This document shows, in pieces, positions 35,301 through 48,000 of a stretch of 64,000 nt of DNA (the stretch's first letter is position 1; each line of letters opens with the position of its first letter). Below the pieces are notes generated by a model. It saw nothing but the letters and a program-made list of their open reading frames with translations. It ran no database searches and was not told where the DNA came from. The stretch is from Micractinium sp. NFX-FRZ. Lineage: Eukaryota > Chlorophyta > Trebouxiophyceae > Chlorellales > Chlorellaceae. A program made the position numbers and the translations under genes. The DNA lies in contig JAPTJF010000204.1 in the NCBI GenBank assembly GCA_029339195.1, forward strand, positions 38,439 to 102,438, in the 5' to 3' direction.

Positions 35301-38000
35301 GATGCACGTCCAAATCGGGGACCCTTCTGTTTCGCTGGTTCAAGCCGCTGGTGAGCTGCCCTGCTCGATGCGGATGCAGGCACGGCATACAGTGCCCTTA
35401 GCCCGCATGTCTTCCCACAGTTGCATGCAAACACGGCATCTTACTTGTATAGTCGTTCTTGTCTGCCCTTCCCCCGCAGGTGGTGCTGTCGGAGCTGAGC
35501 CAGCTGCTGCCCCAGGCCAGCCGCCCGCTTCCCGCTGAGCTGGTGAGCCTGCACGTGGTGCTGCAGCTGCCACGAGGGCGCTGCACACGCAGCAGAGATG
35601 CATGCAGCCTGCTGCCAGCGGCCAGCCACAGCCGGCATGCAATTCCGCGTGTCTCAGCGCGTAGGGAACAGCACGCCATCAGCTGGTCTCATGTTGCGCA
35701 GGCGCTCACGATTCTCAGTCCCTGGTTGCGTGCACCCTGTGCTGCGCCTGCAGGTGCGCATGGGAGATCAGAGCAGCCACACGCTGCCAGCTGGTTACTT
35801 GACCGGCGGCAGCACCACCTCAGGTGAGGCGTTTCTGCCCAGCTGGCCTGCCGGGGAGTCCTTTTTGACATACCGTTTTTCCTTATTCTGATTGCTGAGC
35901 ATGGTCAAAGCGACAACATGTTTGCGCTCTGAATCCCCCTCCGCCTCCAAGCTCAGTCTGCCTTTCTCGTCTGCCTGCCCCTGCTAGTTGTGAGTGCAGC
36001 TCACGTGCGCTGCTGTTAAGCGCAAACCTGACCCTTCTCCCGCCTGGCTGCAGAGGCGGCCTGCCACGGCGTGAAGCACGCCTGCCAGCTGCTGGTGCAG
36101 CGCCTGCAGCCGTTTGCAGCCAAGCTGGGCCCAGAGGGCAGCTGGGGCGACCTGATGGCTGCGGTGGGAGCAGTGAACCGCATGGACTCTTGCAAGGTGC
36201 ACTGTGCATGCTGCGCCGTTGCATTGTGTTGCGTTGCATTGCGATCCGTGATCCATTACTTTCATAGCGGTCTGTTCCGTGCCGTGCCGTGCCGTGCATG
36301 TCCTGCCATGCTGCGGTGCCCCAGCTGTACCATTCTGCTGCGCAAGCTGCACTGCATAGTGCCCTGCCGTGCGTGTTGCCCCACTTCGCCCCCACATTCC
36401 TGGCGCTGGCCACGCTCATATTAGAGAGCTCCCGCCCCCCTGCCCCGCACCTGCCCCTGCTCATCGCAGGTCCCACTGACTGCTTACGGCCATAGCGGCG
36501 AGCTGGGGGAGAAGGGGGCCGGGTTCAGCTACACCATATGGGGGGCGGCCTGCTCAGAGGCGGAGATCAACGTGCTCACGGGTGGGGGGGTGGTGGTGGT
36601 GGTGGGGGGGGGGGGGATGGTGGTGATGCTGGGGCAATGGTGGATGATGCTGGATACGAGGGGCAACAGGGGGATACGCGGTGGGGGGCGTAGGTTGGCA
36701 GGGGCAAGGGGATACAGGGTAGGAGGCGTAGGTTGGCAGGCGGCGGCCCTGTCGGGCCGAATGCCAATGTGTAAAACAGGTCAGCGCCGGGCGGCCTCAA
36801 CTTTGGCCTCAAAAAGGGGATCAGGGGGGCGCACTCCGCAGGATGCCCGGAGGAGGAGGCACACGTGCCAACGGCGCATGCCCCGGTTTCCATGCCCACC
36901 GGGCAACCGGCTTGAGTAGCAGCACGCCTGGCTGTTTCCCTCCAAACTCGGTTTCCTATGGCTCCACACCTCCCGGCGTTGCGCCTCGCCTGCCTCCTCG
37001 CCTTTCCCGTGCTGCAGGCGAGCGCCACATCCTGCGCACTGACATCGTCATGGACTGCGGGCGCAGCCTCAACCCAGCCATCGACATTGGCCAGGTCAGG
37101 GGAACAGCGTGGCGCTGCCTTGCATGTGTGCCCCTCGCCTCAAAGGGCATTTTAGGTTAGAGGCTGCCCTGCAGCCAGGGTGTGCTGACCTTTTGCCTGC
37201 CCGCAAAGGCCCACCTGGCAGCCCAGCCGCAACTAGCTTTGATCCCTTCCCTACCTTTTTCTCGCCCACTGGCCTTCCCACTTGCGCCGCCATGGCCCTC
37301 GTCTGCCATCACCGCTTCACCTCCCATCGCCTCCCCCATCCTCATCTGCCCTCTGCACAGGTGGAGGGCGCATTTGCAATGGGGCTGGGCATGTGCCTGT
37401 CAGAGGCGAGGCGCGTGGACCCCTCCACCGGCCGCCTGCTCACCGACAGCTTGTGGGACTACCACGCCCCCACACACGCCGCCATGCCACGCCAGCTCAA
37501 CGTATCCCTGCTGCCGGTGAGGCGCCGTGCTGCACGTGGGCATACATGCTTGTGCTAGATTTCCAAGGGGAGCCCGCACTGGACGCAGCCAGCGACACCC
37601 ATGCATGCATTCTACGCGTTCAACAAGACCATGAGGGCTCAAGCCTGGACTTGGTCCTTCTTCTACCTGACAACCTTTGATTGTAGAACCGCTCAGCGTC
37701 CGTCCCATAGCGGCCTGCCACCCTCCCCCCCTTCATTTCTTCCCGCAGGGCTCCCATCTGGAGAGGAGCGTGCTCAGCGCCAAGGCTGTGGGCGAGCCAC
37801 CGCTGATGCTGGCCACATCAGCACTGTCAGCGCTGCAGGCCGCTGTGCGTGCCGCGCACACTGAGCTGGCGGCGCATGGGGTGAACGTCAAGGCGGAGGG
37901 CGGCAGCACGCTCCTGCAGCTGCCAGGGACAGTGGAAAGTGTGGCGGCAGCTGCACGGGGAGGCGCAGGGCAGGATCTGGCAGCGCTGCTGCTGGGCTGA
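23953..38000 (+). CDS. Aldehyde oxidase-type molybdenum hydroxylase
   Basis: Predicted 1400-residue molybdo-flavoenzyme: aldehyde + H2O + O2 to acid + H2O2 (plant relatives make abscisic or indole-3-acetic acid). Exons: 23953-24045, 24248-24320, 24468-24578, 24995-25145, 25334-25370, 25692-25838, 26068-26227, 26728-26816, 27121-27385, 27628-27887, 28144-28316, 28541-28745, 29035-29151, 29412-29492, 29749-29855, 30337-30433, 30723-30962, 31530-31649, 32204-32325, 32548-32632, 33198-33284, 33518-33610, 33968-34096, 34291-34460, 34867-34984, 35480-35542, 35754-35823, 36054-36196, 36470-36581, 37018-37094, 37361-37516, 37749-38000. First 2Fe-2S site: Cys37, 42, 45, 63. Second: QCGFC and CRCTGYRP. 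FAD: AGTVGGNLVLAK (about 346-357). Moco: RVGGGFGGK (about 847), GGSTTSEAAC, ILRTDIVMDCG, catalytic Glu in VGEPPLM (about 1333). MRAPGD at about 964, where xanthine dehydrogenase has FRGFG, favours aldehyde oxidase. Seven introns use GC donors. Substrate unknown. Confidence 0.9.
26275..26355 (+). repeat. CCTG-rich microsatellite in oxidase intron 7
   Basis: Run of CCTG units with occasional CCTA inside the intron between exons 7 and 8 of the oxidase. Similar shorter CCTG/CTTG runs sit in introns near 1315-1335, 6200-6230 and 12430-12560. Confidence 0.8.
28499..28524 (+). repeat. AACAC pentanucleotide microsatellite
   Basis: Five tandem ACACA/AACAC units just upstream of the acceptor of oxidase exon 12. 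It lies close to where the polypyrimidine tract would be. Confidence 0.85.
29816..30090 (+). repeat. Three tandem copies of an oxidase exon 3' end
   Basis: The true end of exon 15 (about 29816-29860, reading SAADLAEGRNKL) is followed by two diverged copies at about 29905-29965 (CAASLAEGGSKL) and 30028-30085 (SAAKLAAGRGQL). Each copy is followed by a G-rich stretch resembling the original donor. The copies lie within the intron before exon 16 and are not needed for the model. They look like decayed tandem duplications, although their donors could still compete. Confidence 0.7.
33837..33900 (+). pseudogene. Decayed copy of the start of oxidase exon 23
   Basis: This intronic stretch reads SFITNLILEHVARM. 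The functional exon at 33968 reads AAFIMESILEHVAAECGLD. The copy lacks an AG at the expected acceptor position, so it probably cannot be spliced as is. It is best read as a duplicated, degenerate exon start. A mutually exclusive exon is less likely. Confidence 0.55.
34945..35172 (+). repeat. Duplicated oxidase exon 25 end with GCATCGGGG repeats
   Basis: The end of exon 25 (AELGQGLTTKVKQ, about 34945-34984) reappears at about 35140-35172 as AELGQGLTRKA. Between them are short tandem units based on GGGCATCGGGG. The second copy lies inside the next intron and is not used in the model. Confidence 0.65.
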
Positions 38001-39039
38001 GGGTAAGATCTTCCTCTAGAGGCACCTGAGCTTCTCCTCGGATGCCCGTTGGAAAAGGGTGTTTGCCACCACGTGGAGCTCAGTGTTGCATTTCCATTGG
38101 TGCACAGCTTGGGGCTCGCGGGCAATGGTGTTGCATTCTCAATAGTGCATAGCAGCATGTAACAGGTGAAAAGGGCTAGTTTAGGCTAGTAGTGCCCAAG
38201 GGCGGCCAACCACCCGTTTCACTTCTACTTGTGGCTGGTTTGTGTTACCCGGCTAGCAGGTCGTTGCAGAGCACAGAGTAGGGCTCGGGGCCGTTGAGAC
38301 GGCCAGTTCATTCTGCAAGCCATGTGCGCAGCTACCATTCAGGAAGGGACGGCTTGCTTGGATTCGCAAAGTTTGTAGATCGCATTTCAATCATGGGAGC
38401 ATTGTAGCCAGCACTTGTAGCCAGCGGAGTGCTGCTAGCCATGGGAGTGATTGGGAGTTGGAGTTAAAAGGCAGCTGCTGCATTCTCGCGTCGATGCCCC
38501 GTGCATGGCTCTCCATGTAGCCAGGTTATGGGGATTTCTCGTGATTTGTGCACAGGCACCACGCGCTGAAGAAGCTGTTACAGGTTGGTGGGTGCAAGAT
38601 TCACTGACAAAGATGGTCGGGGTTAGAGGACGTGGGTCAGGGGCAGCTTTTGTCACCATTCAAGCTACCTGATTTTGAATGTTACCTAGGGGCACATCGA
38701 TTTGCGTCTGCTGGATACAATGTACTCAGGCGGCCATGGCTTGGACCAGACAACATATGTTCATTGCAATGGTGCAATCATCATGCACGCATCATCTACA
38801 TTGCTGAACACTTCGCCCTCCATGCTGAACACCACGCCCTCCATGCTCCCTCACTTCATCGCCTTCGCACCAAGCGCATCACCACCAAAAGCTTTCTTGC
38901 TTTATAGTACAGTTTTTATATAATATATGGTTAATTGAGCTTTCTTGCTTTATGCGATAAGTCTTATAAAACCATACATGCTTGATTTATGGTTAGTTTA
39001 AGATGTTGTTATGATATTGCGGAGATATTGATTGGTGTA
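38001..39039. other. Convergent intergenic region, AT-richer than surroundings
   Basis: Holds the 3' UTR of the oxidase and that of the giant minus-strand gene. From about 38900 to 39030 it is markedly AT-rich (runs such as TTTTTATATAATATATGG). No gene is visible. A minus-strand TGTAA at 38578-38582, about 460 bases past the stop at 39040, is a weak candidate poly(A) signal for the giant gene. Confidence 0.5.
38158..38162 (+). terminator. Candidate TGTAA polyadenylation signal (oxidase)
   Basis: TGTAA on the plus strand, 158 bases after the oxidase stop. It matches the usual green-algal signal in motif and distance. Confidence 0.5.
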
Positions 39040-42000
39040 TTATGGTGGGGGTGGGCGAAGCGGAATGGGCGGAGAAGGGCTTGGGGGCTGCGGCCGGGGC
39101 GGCGAGGGGGCTGGAGGCTTAGGTGGAGTTGGGCGTGGCGGAATGGGCGGAGAAGGGCTGGGAGGCTGCGGCCGGGGCGGCGAGGGGGCTGGAGGCTTAG
39201 GCGGAGTTGGGCGTGGCGGAGAAGGGCTGGGGGGCAGCGGCCGGGGCGGCGAGGGGGCTGGAGGCTTAGGTGGAGGTGGGCGTGGCGGGCGCGGCGGGGG
39301 TGGGCTGGGGGGCTGCGGCCGGGGCGGCGAGGGGGCTGGAGGCGAAGGTGGAGATGGCCGCGGTGGAATGGGTGGGGAAGGGCTGGGCGGTTGCGGCCGA
39401 GGTGGCGAGGGGGCTGGAGGCGAAGGTGGAGGTGGGCGTGGCGGTTTGGGCGGGGGTGGGCTGGGGGGCTGCGGCCGGGGCGGCGAGGGGGGTGGAGGCT
39501 TAGGGGGAGGTGAGCGTGGCGGGCGCGGCGGGGGTGGGCTGGGGGGCTGCGGCCGGGGCGGCGAGGGGGCTGGAGGCGAAGGTGGAGGTGGGCGCGGCGG
39601 TTTGGGCGGGGGTGGGCTTGGGGGCTGCGGCCGAGGCGGCGAGGGGGCTGGAGGCGAAGGTGGTGTGGGGCTGGGTGGCAGTGGCGGCGGCGTGGGGCTT
39701 GGCGGTAATGGAGGTGGGGAGGGGCTGGGTGGCCGGGGTGGTGGGGAAGGGCTGGGTGGCAGTGGAGGCGGTGAGGGGCTGGGTGGCAGTGGAGGTGGGG
39801 AGGGGCTGGGTGGCCGGGGTGGTGGGGAAGGGCTGGGTGGAAGTGGAGGTGGGGAGGGGCTTGGTGGCAGTGGAGGTGGCGAGGGCCTCGGGGGCTGTGG
39901 TGGTGGTGAGGGGCTGGGTGGCATGGGTGGTGGGGATGGGACTGGGGGCTGTGGAGGCGGCAAGGGGCTGGGTGGCAGTGGAGGTGGGGAGGGGCTTGGG
40001 GGCTGTGGAGGCGGTGAGGGGCTGGGTGGCAGTGGAGGTGGTGAGGGGCTTGGGGGCTGTGGAGGTGGCGAGGGGCTTGGTGGCAGTGGAGGTGGTGAGG
40101 GGCTGGGTGGCTGGGGTGGTGGGGAAGGCCTGGGTGGCAGTGGAGGCGGTGAGGGGCTGGGTGGCAGTGGTGGTGGGGAGGGGCTGGGTGGCATGGGTGG
40201 TGGTGAGGGGCTGGGTGGCATGGGTGGTGGGGAGGGGCTGGGTGGCAGGGGAGGTGGGGAAGGGCTTGGTGGCATGGGTGGTGGCGAGGGACTTAGTGGT
40301 AGTGGAGGTGGCGAGGGGCTGGGGAGCGAAGGCGGTGGGGACGGGGTTGGTGGCAATGGAGGTGGGGAGGGGCTTGGGGGCCGGGGTGGTGGGGAGGGGC
40401 TGGGGGGCTGTGGAGGTGGCGAGGGACTGGGTGGCATGGGAGGTGGCGAGGGGCTGGGAGGCAATGGAGGTGGGGAGGGGCTTGGTGGCAGTGGAGGTGG
40501 GGAGGGGCTTGGGGGCCGGGGTGGAGGCGAGGGACTCGGGGGCTGTGGTGGTTGGGAGGGTCTGGGTGGCAGGGGAGGTGGGGAAGGGCTTGGTGGCATG
40601 GGTGGTGGCGAGGGACTTGGTGGTAGTGGAGCTGGCGAGGGGCTGGGGGGCATGGGTGGTGGGGAGGGGCTTGGTGGCAATGGAGGTGGTGAGGGGCTGG
40701 ATGGCTGTGGAGGTGGCGAGGGGCTTGGTGGCTGTGGAGGTGGAGAGGGGGTGGGCGGCCATGGTGGTGGAGAGGGGCTGGGCGGCTGTGGAGGTGGGGA
40801 GGGGCTTGGTGGCAACGGAGGTGGTGGCGAAGGGCTGGGCGGCTGTGGAGGCGGGGTGGGGCTTGGTGGCAATGGAGGTGGTGGCGAAGGGCTGGGCGGC
40901 TGTGGAGGCGGGGTGGGGCTTGGTGGCAATGGAGGTGGGAAGGGGCTTGGTGGCCCGGGGGTCGGGGAGGGGCTGGGCGGAGGTGGAGGTGGTGAGGGAC
41001 TGGGGGGCAAGGGAGATGGGTAGGGGCTGGATGGGAGGGGTGGTGGCGATGGGTTGGTTGGCAGCGGAGACTGGGAGGGGCTGGGGGGTGAAGGTGGTGG
41101 CGAGGGTGCAACTACCTGAACATCCGTCACAACCGCTCCTTCATAGCCTTCTGTCAGCCAGCTCGGTGTTAGATTCAACTCATTTGCGAACAAATATGCT
41201 TCTGTCTCAGTTTCGAACCTGACCCTCGTAAGCACCTCGACTCCAAAGATTTGAAGTAAACGACGCCGCTGCTCGCTTTGTAGGTCAAGAACGCTTAGCA
41301 CACTAATGGTGGCACTGGAATCTGCACCTTGCAAAGCGAGTACAAGGAAATCACTACTTCACACAAGACCACGGTTCACTCGGACTTGCATACATACATA
41401 GGAGGATGCCGAGTAAGGGGCGCTACAATGTAATGCACTCACCTGTTATAACCTTTGCTATCAGGCTGAGGTAGCCAGTGCGGTCAAAGCTGCTAGCGAC
41501 TTCGCCAGGGATGATGACTGTGAAGGTCACGTCAACAGCTTGACCAGGTGGGGGGGGAGCCTCTTGCTGGCCATGTCTGCAGGATGATGTGTGTATGGAA
41601 GCTCTCACTAAGCTCCATATCCATTGCAGAAGCAACCAAATTTAAGCCACATCAGCATTCTTCGCACCTAGGTGCCATGCAACTGCTTGAACATGCCTGC
41701 TTTGTGTTATCAGCAGACGTGACTCACCCAAGAGGAGCAAACATTTGGACCGAGCCAGACATTCCGGTCCCTGTAAATGCTCGGTGCCCCACGTACACGC
41801 GTCCGCTGCCGTCCCACGCGGCGACCAGCCCCTTTGGACTGTTCAGAAGGCTGGCCTCGTCGCCCGCATCTGTGCCACGCATCTCAGCCAACAGATGGCC
41901 GGTAGGGCTCATGAGCACCACGCGGTTGTTGTCGGTGTCAGAGATGAACAGGTTGCCGTCGGGGGCGGCGCTGATACCCCACGGGAGCAGGAAGCCCAAG

Positions 42001-45000
42001 CCACCCACTGACTCAAACGAAGCCACTTGCTGGCCGGTTGACGTGTCAAATGCCTGCAGCACAGCGGGGGAGCAACGCACTCAGATGCTGCCAACATGAT
42101 ATTTGCCAAGGCCAGGCGCAGCACCGTTCAGCGTCACAAGCTAGGGCATTACCGGTGCGCCAGTGGCTTGGCACATGCTCCGGCGTGCGCACGTGCGCTC
42201 CATCTGCTCCTCCCCCCCCCACCCCACCCACACACCCCACCCACCGTAGCATGAGGCAGCCCAGCAAGACCGCCCGCCCCAACACGCACCACCACCCCAC
42301 ACAACCATCCACCCCGGTCCTCCCATTTGTCCTGCACATCCCAGCTTTCCCAAACAAACCACAGCCATGCACCAAGCACACAACCTCTCACACACACATA
42401 CATCCGCACGCACCTTGACAGAATTGAACCAGTCGCAGACCCACAGCTTGCCGTCTGAACCCAAGGTGATGCCGGCAGGTGCACTCAGTGGTGCGTCGGA
42501 GTTGGGGCCGCCCAGCTCAGACACGAAGCTGCCAAAGCTGTTGAACTTGGCGACACGTGCGGGTGAGCGCATGGAGACGTAGGCAAAGCCAATGGCATCC
42601 GGCGCCACTCCAACGGGGTAGCCGAAGTGCTCCCCGCCGACCGTGCTGCTGTTCCAGGTGTCTATGTGCGTCACCGAGGTGCCGTCCGCCCCCGGCACGT
42701 AGATGCGCAGGCGGTTGGCGGCATTGTCACATACGTAGAGGCGGCCCTGGGGGTCAAATGCTACGCCCATGATGAAGGAGAACTCGTCCCACCCATCGCC
42801 CGCGCCAGGCTGGCCCCACTGGGACTTGAACTGCCCATCGCTGGAGAAGCGCAGGACGCGGCTCGGGGCAGCCACAAACACGTCGCCGTCTGGGCTCAGG
42901 GCAAGGCCGGGCACGTCGAAAACACCACTCAAGGAGTTTTCGGTGCCGTCGCCCCGCCACTGGAGTACAGACTGCAACGAGACGAGGAGACAAGGGCCGG
43001 TGGGCAGGCAGGTGTGGTGAGGAATCAATGCATGCGATTGACTTGTTGGCTGAGGGGCATGCCCTCTGTGCGAACGGCTTGCATCAACAACAACTCCGGC
43101 AATAGTTGCATGGGGGCAACAACACAGGCGCCTGCAGTGCGGACAGCAGCTGCTTGCAGCAGCAGCAGGGGAAGGCAGGCCATTGGCCATAGGCAGCAGC
43201 CGCAGGTGGGACTGCAGCAGCAAAAGGGCCAGCAGCAGTTGCACAGCACGTGCTGGGGGGCGGCATGGCAAGCGTGCAGCCCTGGCCGGCAGCAGCAAGA
43301 TGCACACCGTGTATGCTCGGCCAGGCGGCGCAGGTGGCGGTGGCGACGGGGGTGGGGGTGACGAGGGCGCAGCTGGCCTGCACAAGACAGGGCAAGGTTG
43401 GGTGGAGCTTGCAGTGACAGTCATTGGGCAATCGCAATGCATGATTAGTGCTGGGTGTTCAGGGCAGCTGTCCAGGCCTTGATCGGCACAATGCGGAGGT
43501 GCGAAGTTCGTACTGCTGGGCACAGGACAGGCAGGTGCTCACATGATGGGTGCAAACACACTGATGGCGCCGTACTGAGTGTCGCCATCAACCATGTTGT
43601 GCAGCACGTACAAGCGGCCACTGCCATCCAGCGCAGCCGTGACTGCCTGTGGGAAGAGCAGGCTGGCACTTGTGCCGTCGGCGTCCCTGAGCTGCCCAGC
43701 CAGCTGGCCAAGTGAGTTGAGCAGAACCACGCGGTGGTTAAGGGTGTCGGCGACGGCCATGTCCACGCCAGCCACTTGAACAAAGCTGATGCCCCGGGGG
43801 TAGTTGAAATCGGTGCTACCATCTCCCGCATAGGTGCCCACCAGCGCGCCGGTTTCCCAATCAAAGGCCTGCATGCGCGGAAGGCGTGTGCAGACGTTTG
43901 AAGCGTGCATTGGCAATGGCATCTAACGGTGGCAGAGCCGTCTGCCTGTTGCACTGGCGTCAAGCGAGCAGTATTTACCTTCATGGTGCTACATCAGGCA
44001 TGTGTGGAGTTCAGATTTGGCACACTACAGTCCGCCTAGGCGCGTGCAGCCAGGGGCACCCACCTTGACCGTGTTGCTGGTGGCATCACAAACCCACACA
44101 GAGCGGCCCCACTGAGACGCAGCTAATCCAGCGGCGCCGTTCAGAGGGGCAGCAGAGTTGGGGCCACCAACCTCTGCCACAACGCTGCCGCTGCTGTCAA
44201 ACATGACCACATGCCATGGCATGCTGACAAACACGTGGCCGTAGGCGTTCAGGTCGATATCCGTGGGGCCTGCAAAGTGCTGCCCGCCAGCAGTGGCGTC
44301 GCTCCAGGTGTCGATGTAGGAGACAGAGGGGCCATCAGCGCCTTCCTCAGGCATGTAGCGGCGTAGGCGGTTGTTGGCGCGGTCGCAGACATAGAGGCGG
44401 CCTTGGGAGTCAAAGGCCAGGCCGTGGGGGCTGCTCAGCTCAAAGGGGCCTTCTCCTTGGCCTTCCTGCCCCCACTGCAACTTGAACTGCCCGTCAGGCG
44501 AGAAGCGCAGGATGCGGTGGGCCTGCGTGTCGGACACAAACACGTCGCCGCTGGGCCCCAGGGCAACGCCACCAGGGTTTGACCGCAGCCGGCCCCCGGG
44601 CAGGTCCATGCCCAGCCACTGGCTGGCAAGCTGCAGGGCAGCAGCGGGTGGCGGGGGGCAGGTGGTAAGACATATCCTGCTTTGAGGCAGGGGCTGTGGG
44701 GGTTGGCAGACATTGCGTGAGCGCACAAAGTAAGGCGGCAGCGGGAGGCTTGGGGAGCAAATGACAGGAGTGGGAGCTCCCGCAGGCATGGCAGTCGCCG
44801 TGGTCAGACTGATAGGTTGAGCAAGTGGGAAGTTGCACCGAGCCGCGGCTGGCTCTACTGTGTTGCTGAGCAGCTCAGGGCACAGTGCCAGCCTCACGGG
44901 GCATCCCGCACTACCATGCCAGCAGGCAGCACACGGGCATCAACAACAACAGAGTGATATGGGGGGCCGGACACAGGCATGCCAGGTTGGCAGGTATGAG

Positions 45001-48000
45001 CAGACGTGAACTATGCAACCAATAACCAAGTGTTACGCACATTGAACGTGACTTGCTCCGGCGAGGGCGGGGGCGGTTGAGCGGGGCCGGGGCGGGGCCG
45101 CGGTGTGGGCGGGGGCGCCGGCGCCCCTGGCGGCTGTGGGTCCATGCTGCTGCATTCAGGTGAAAGGGCCAGTTCTGGTTGGGCGGCAGCGATGCCGAGT
45201 GAGCAACTAGTTGTCATGGCTGCCCATACGCCGCGCCTGCCTAGTGTTGGCACCACACTGAGCAACCACCCATGACCATGATACACACCCTCTTGGTAAT
45301 ACAGCCAGCAGGTGCCCCGGATTTCGTGGGAGAGCCACCCCACAGATGCTGAAGCGATTGACTAGATCTGTGACTCACCCAAGCGGAGCAAACACTTGAA
45401 TGGCGCCGGAATAGGTGCTCCCTTGGTGCGCAACGTACACGCGGCCGCTGCCGTCCCACGCCGTGGCCAGCCCCTGTGGGTTGTTTAGAAGGCCGGCCTC
45501 CCCGCCTGCATCTGTGCCACGTATCTCAGCCAACAGGTGGCCAGTTGGACTCATGAGCACCACGCGGTTGTTGCCGCTGTCAGAGATAAACAGGTTGCCG
45601 TCGGGGGCGGCGCTGATGCCCTGCGGGCTCCACAAGGCCAGGCCGCCAACCGACTCGTAGAAAGCGACTTGCTCGCCGGTTGACGTGTCGAATGCCTGCA
45701 TAGCGGAGAGGAACTCGCTCAGATGCTGCAAGGTTAAGGCTGTGAGCCTTGCCCTAGCAGAGTATTTGCGGGTGTGGCAGTTGTCTAGCGCCTGCTCCGT
45801 CGTGCACGCATGTGCTCCAACTGCACTTCCTCCCTCGCCGTAGCGTGGGACCCCAGCAAGCCCCCTCCTCCACCCCTGCCTTTCCTATGTCCAACTCACC
45901 CCAACTTTCCTACCCATGCCCGCCTATTGACCTCTCATTCATACACATACAACCGCACATGGGCACGCACCTTGACCGCATTGTACCAGTCGCAGACCCA
46001 CAGCTTGCCGTCTGAACCCAAGGTGATGCCGGCAGGTGCACTCAGTGGTGCGTCGGAGTTGGGGCCGCCCAGCTCAGACACGAAGGTGCCAAAGCTGTTG
46101 AACTTGGCGACACGTGCGGGTGAGCGCATGGAGACGTAGGCAAAGCCAATGGCATCCGGCGCCACTCCAACGGGGTAGCCGAAGTGCTCCCCGCCGACCG
46201 TGCTGCTGTCCCAGGTGTCTATGAGCGACACCGAGGTGCCGTCCGCCCCCGGCACGTAGATGCGCAGGCGGTTGGCGCCGTTGTCACAGACATACAGGCG
46301 GCCCTGGGAGTCAAATGCTACGCCCATGATCAAGGAGAACTCGTCCCACCCATCGCCCGCGCCAGGCTGGCCCCACTGGGACTTATACTGCCCGTCACTG
46401 GAGAAGCGCAGGATGCGAGTCGGGGCAGCCACAAACACGTCGCCGTCTTGGTTCAAGGCAATGCCAAAGACGCCTCCATAAGCACTCAAGGAGCTCCCGG
46501 TGCCGTCGTCCTGCCACTGGAGGACAGACTGCAGCAACAAGCAAAGCAGCATACGGACGGGCATGCATGAAGGGTAAAGGAACGCTCATGTGGCCGGCTG
46601 GCTGGCTGAGCAGGCACGTCCGCTGCGCCCGTGCCTAATAACACCAAAGTGGCAACAAGGGCAGCAACTACAGGAGCATTTGAGCAGCATGCAGCGTTGC
46701 CCACGAGCAGCAGCAGCAACAGTAGAGGCACACCGTGTATGCTCGGCCAGGCGGGGCAGGAGGCAACGGCGGCGGCGGGGGGGGTTGCAAGGGCGGAGGT
46801 GGCCTGCACAAGACAAGGGCAAGGTTGGGTGGAGCTTGCGGTGACAGTCATTGGGCAATCGCAATGCATGATGAGCGCAGGGTGGATAGAGCAGCTGTCC
46901 AGGCATTGAGCGAGCATGCATCGCAATGGGAACGTGCGCCGCCCATGCCAGCGGGCGCAGGAAAAGGAAAGGAAAGGAAATGTACTCCCTTGGCGGGCAC
47001 AGGACAGGCAGGTGCTCACATGATGGGTGCAAACACACTGATGGCGCCGTACTGGGTGTCGCCATCAACCATGTTGTGCAGCACGTACAAGCGGCCACTG
47101 CCATCCAGCGCAGCCGTGACTGCTTGTGGGAAGAGCAGGCTGGCACTTGTGCCGTCGGTGTCCCTGAGCTGCCCAGCCAGCTGGCCAAGTGAGTTCAGCA
47201 GCACCACGCGATGGTTAAGGGTGTCAGCGATAGCAAGGCTCACGTCAGCCACTTGAACAATGCTGATGCCCTGAGGGTTGTTGAAATTGGTGCCGCCATC
47301 TCCTGCATAGGTGCTCAACAACTCGCCATTTGTCCAATCGTAGATCTGCACGCGTGGAAGGGGTGTGCACATCCCGGGGCAATGCCGTCTGCATGTGGCA
47401 CTTGCGGTGACTAAGTAGTAGCATCATTCACATGCGGCAACACCAGGGTGAGTGTTGAATCAAGCTTGGCATGCGGTCAGGCTTGGCATACTACAACCCA
47501 CCTTGGCCCGCGCGGCCAAGCATACCCACCTTGACCGTGTTGTCGTTGGCATCGCAGACCCCCACGCTGATGCCCCAAGCAAACGCGGCTACTCCAGCGG
47601 CGCTGTTCAGAGGGGCAGCAGAGTTGGGGCCGCCAACCTCCGCCGCAACGCTGCCGCTGCTGTCAAATTGGACCACATGGCTGGCCATGCTGACAAACAC
47701 GTTGCCATAGGCATTCAGGTCGACATCCACAGGGCCTGCAAAGTGCTGCCCGCCAGCAGTGGCGTCGTTCCAGGTGTCAATGTACGAGACAGAGGGGCCA
47801 TCAGCGCCTTCCTCAGGCATGTAGCGGCGCAGGCGGTTGTTGGCGTGGTCGCAGACGTATAGGCGGCCTTGGGCGTCAAACGCCAGGCCACGGGGGCTGC
47901 TCAGCTCAAAGGGGCCGTCTCCTTGGCCTTCCTGCCCCCACTGCAACTTGAACTGCCCGTCAGGCGAGAAGCGCAGGATGCGGTGGGCCTGTGTGTCGGA

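Noticed and set aside
23953..38000. Xanthine dehydrogenase as the identity of the molybdenum enzyme
   Set aside because: The substrate-pocket segment reads MRAPGD and the FAD segment TVGGNLVLAK, closer to plant aldehyde oxidases than to the FRGFG-type xanthine dehydrogenases. A phylogeny would settle it.
39032..41023. A 663-residue plus-strand open frame made of GGGEGLGG repeats
   Set aside because: It is the complement of the proline-rich minisatellite. The minus strand continues in phase from a structured domain and ends with TAA, and the repeat lacks stops on several frames simply because of its composition.
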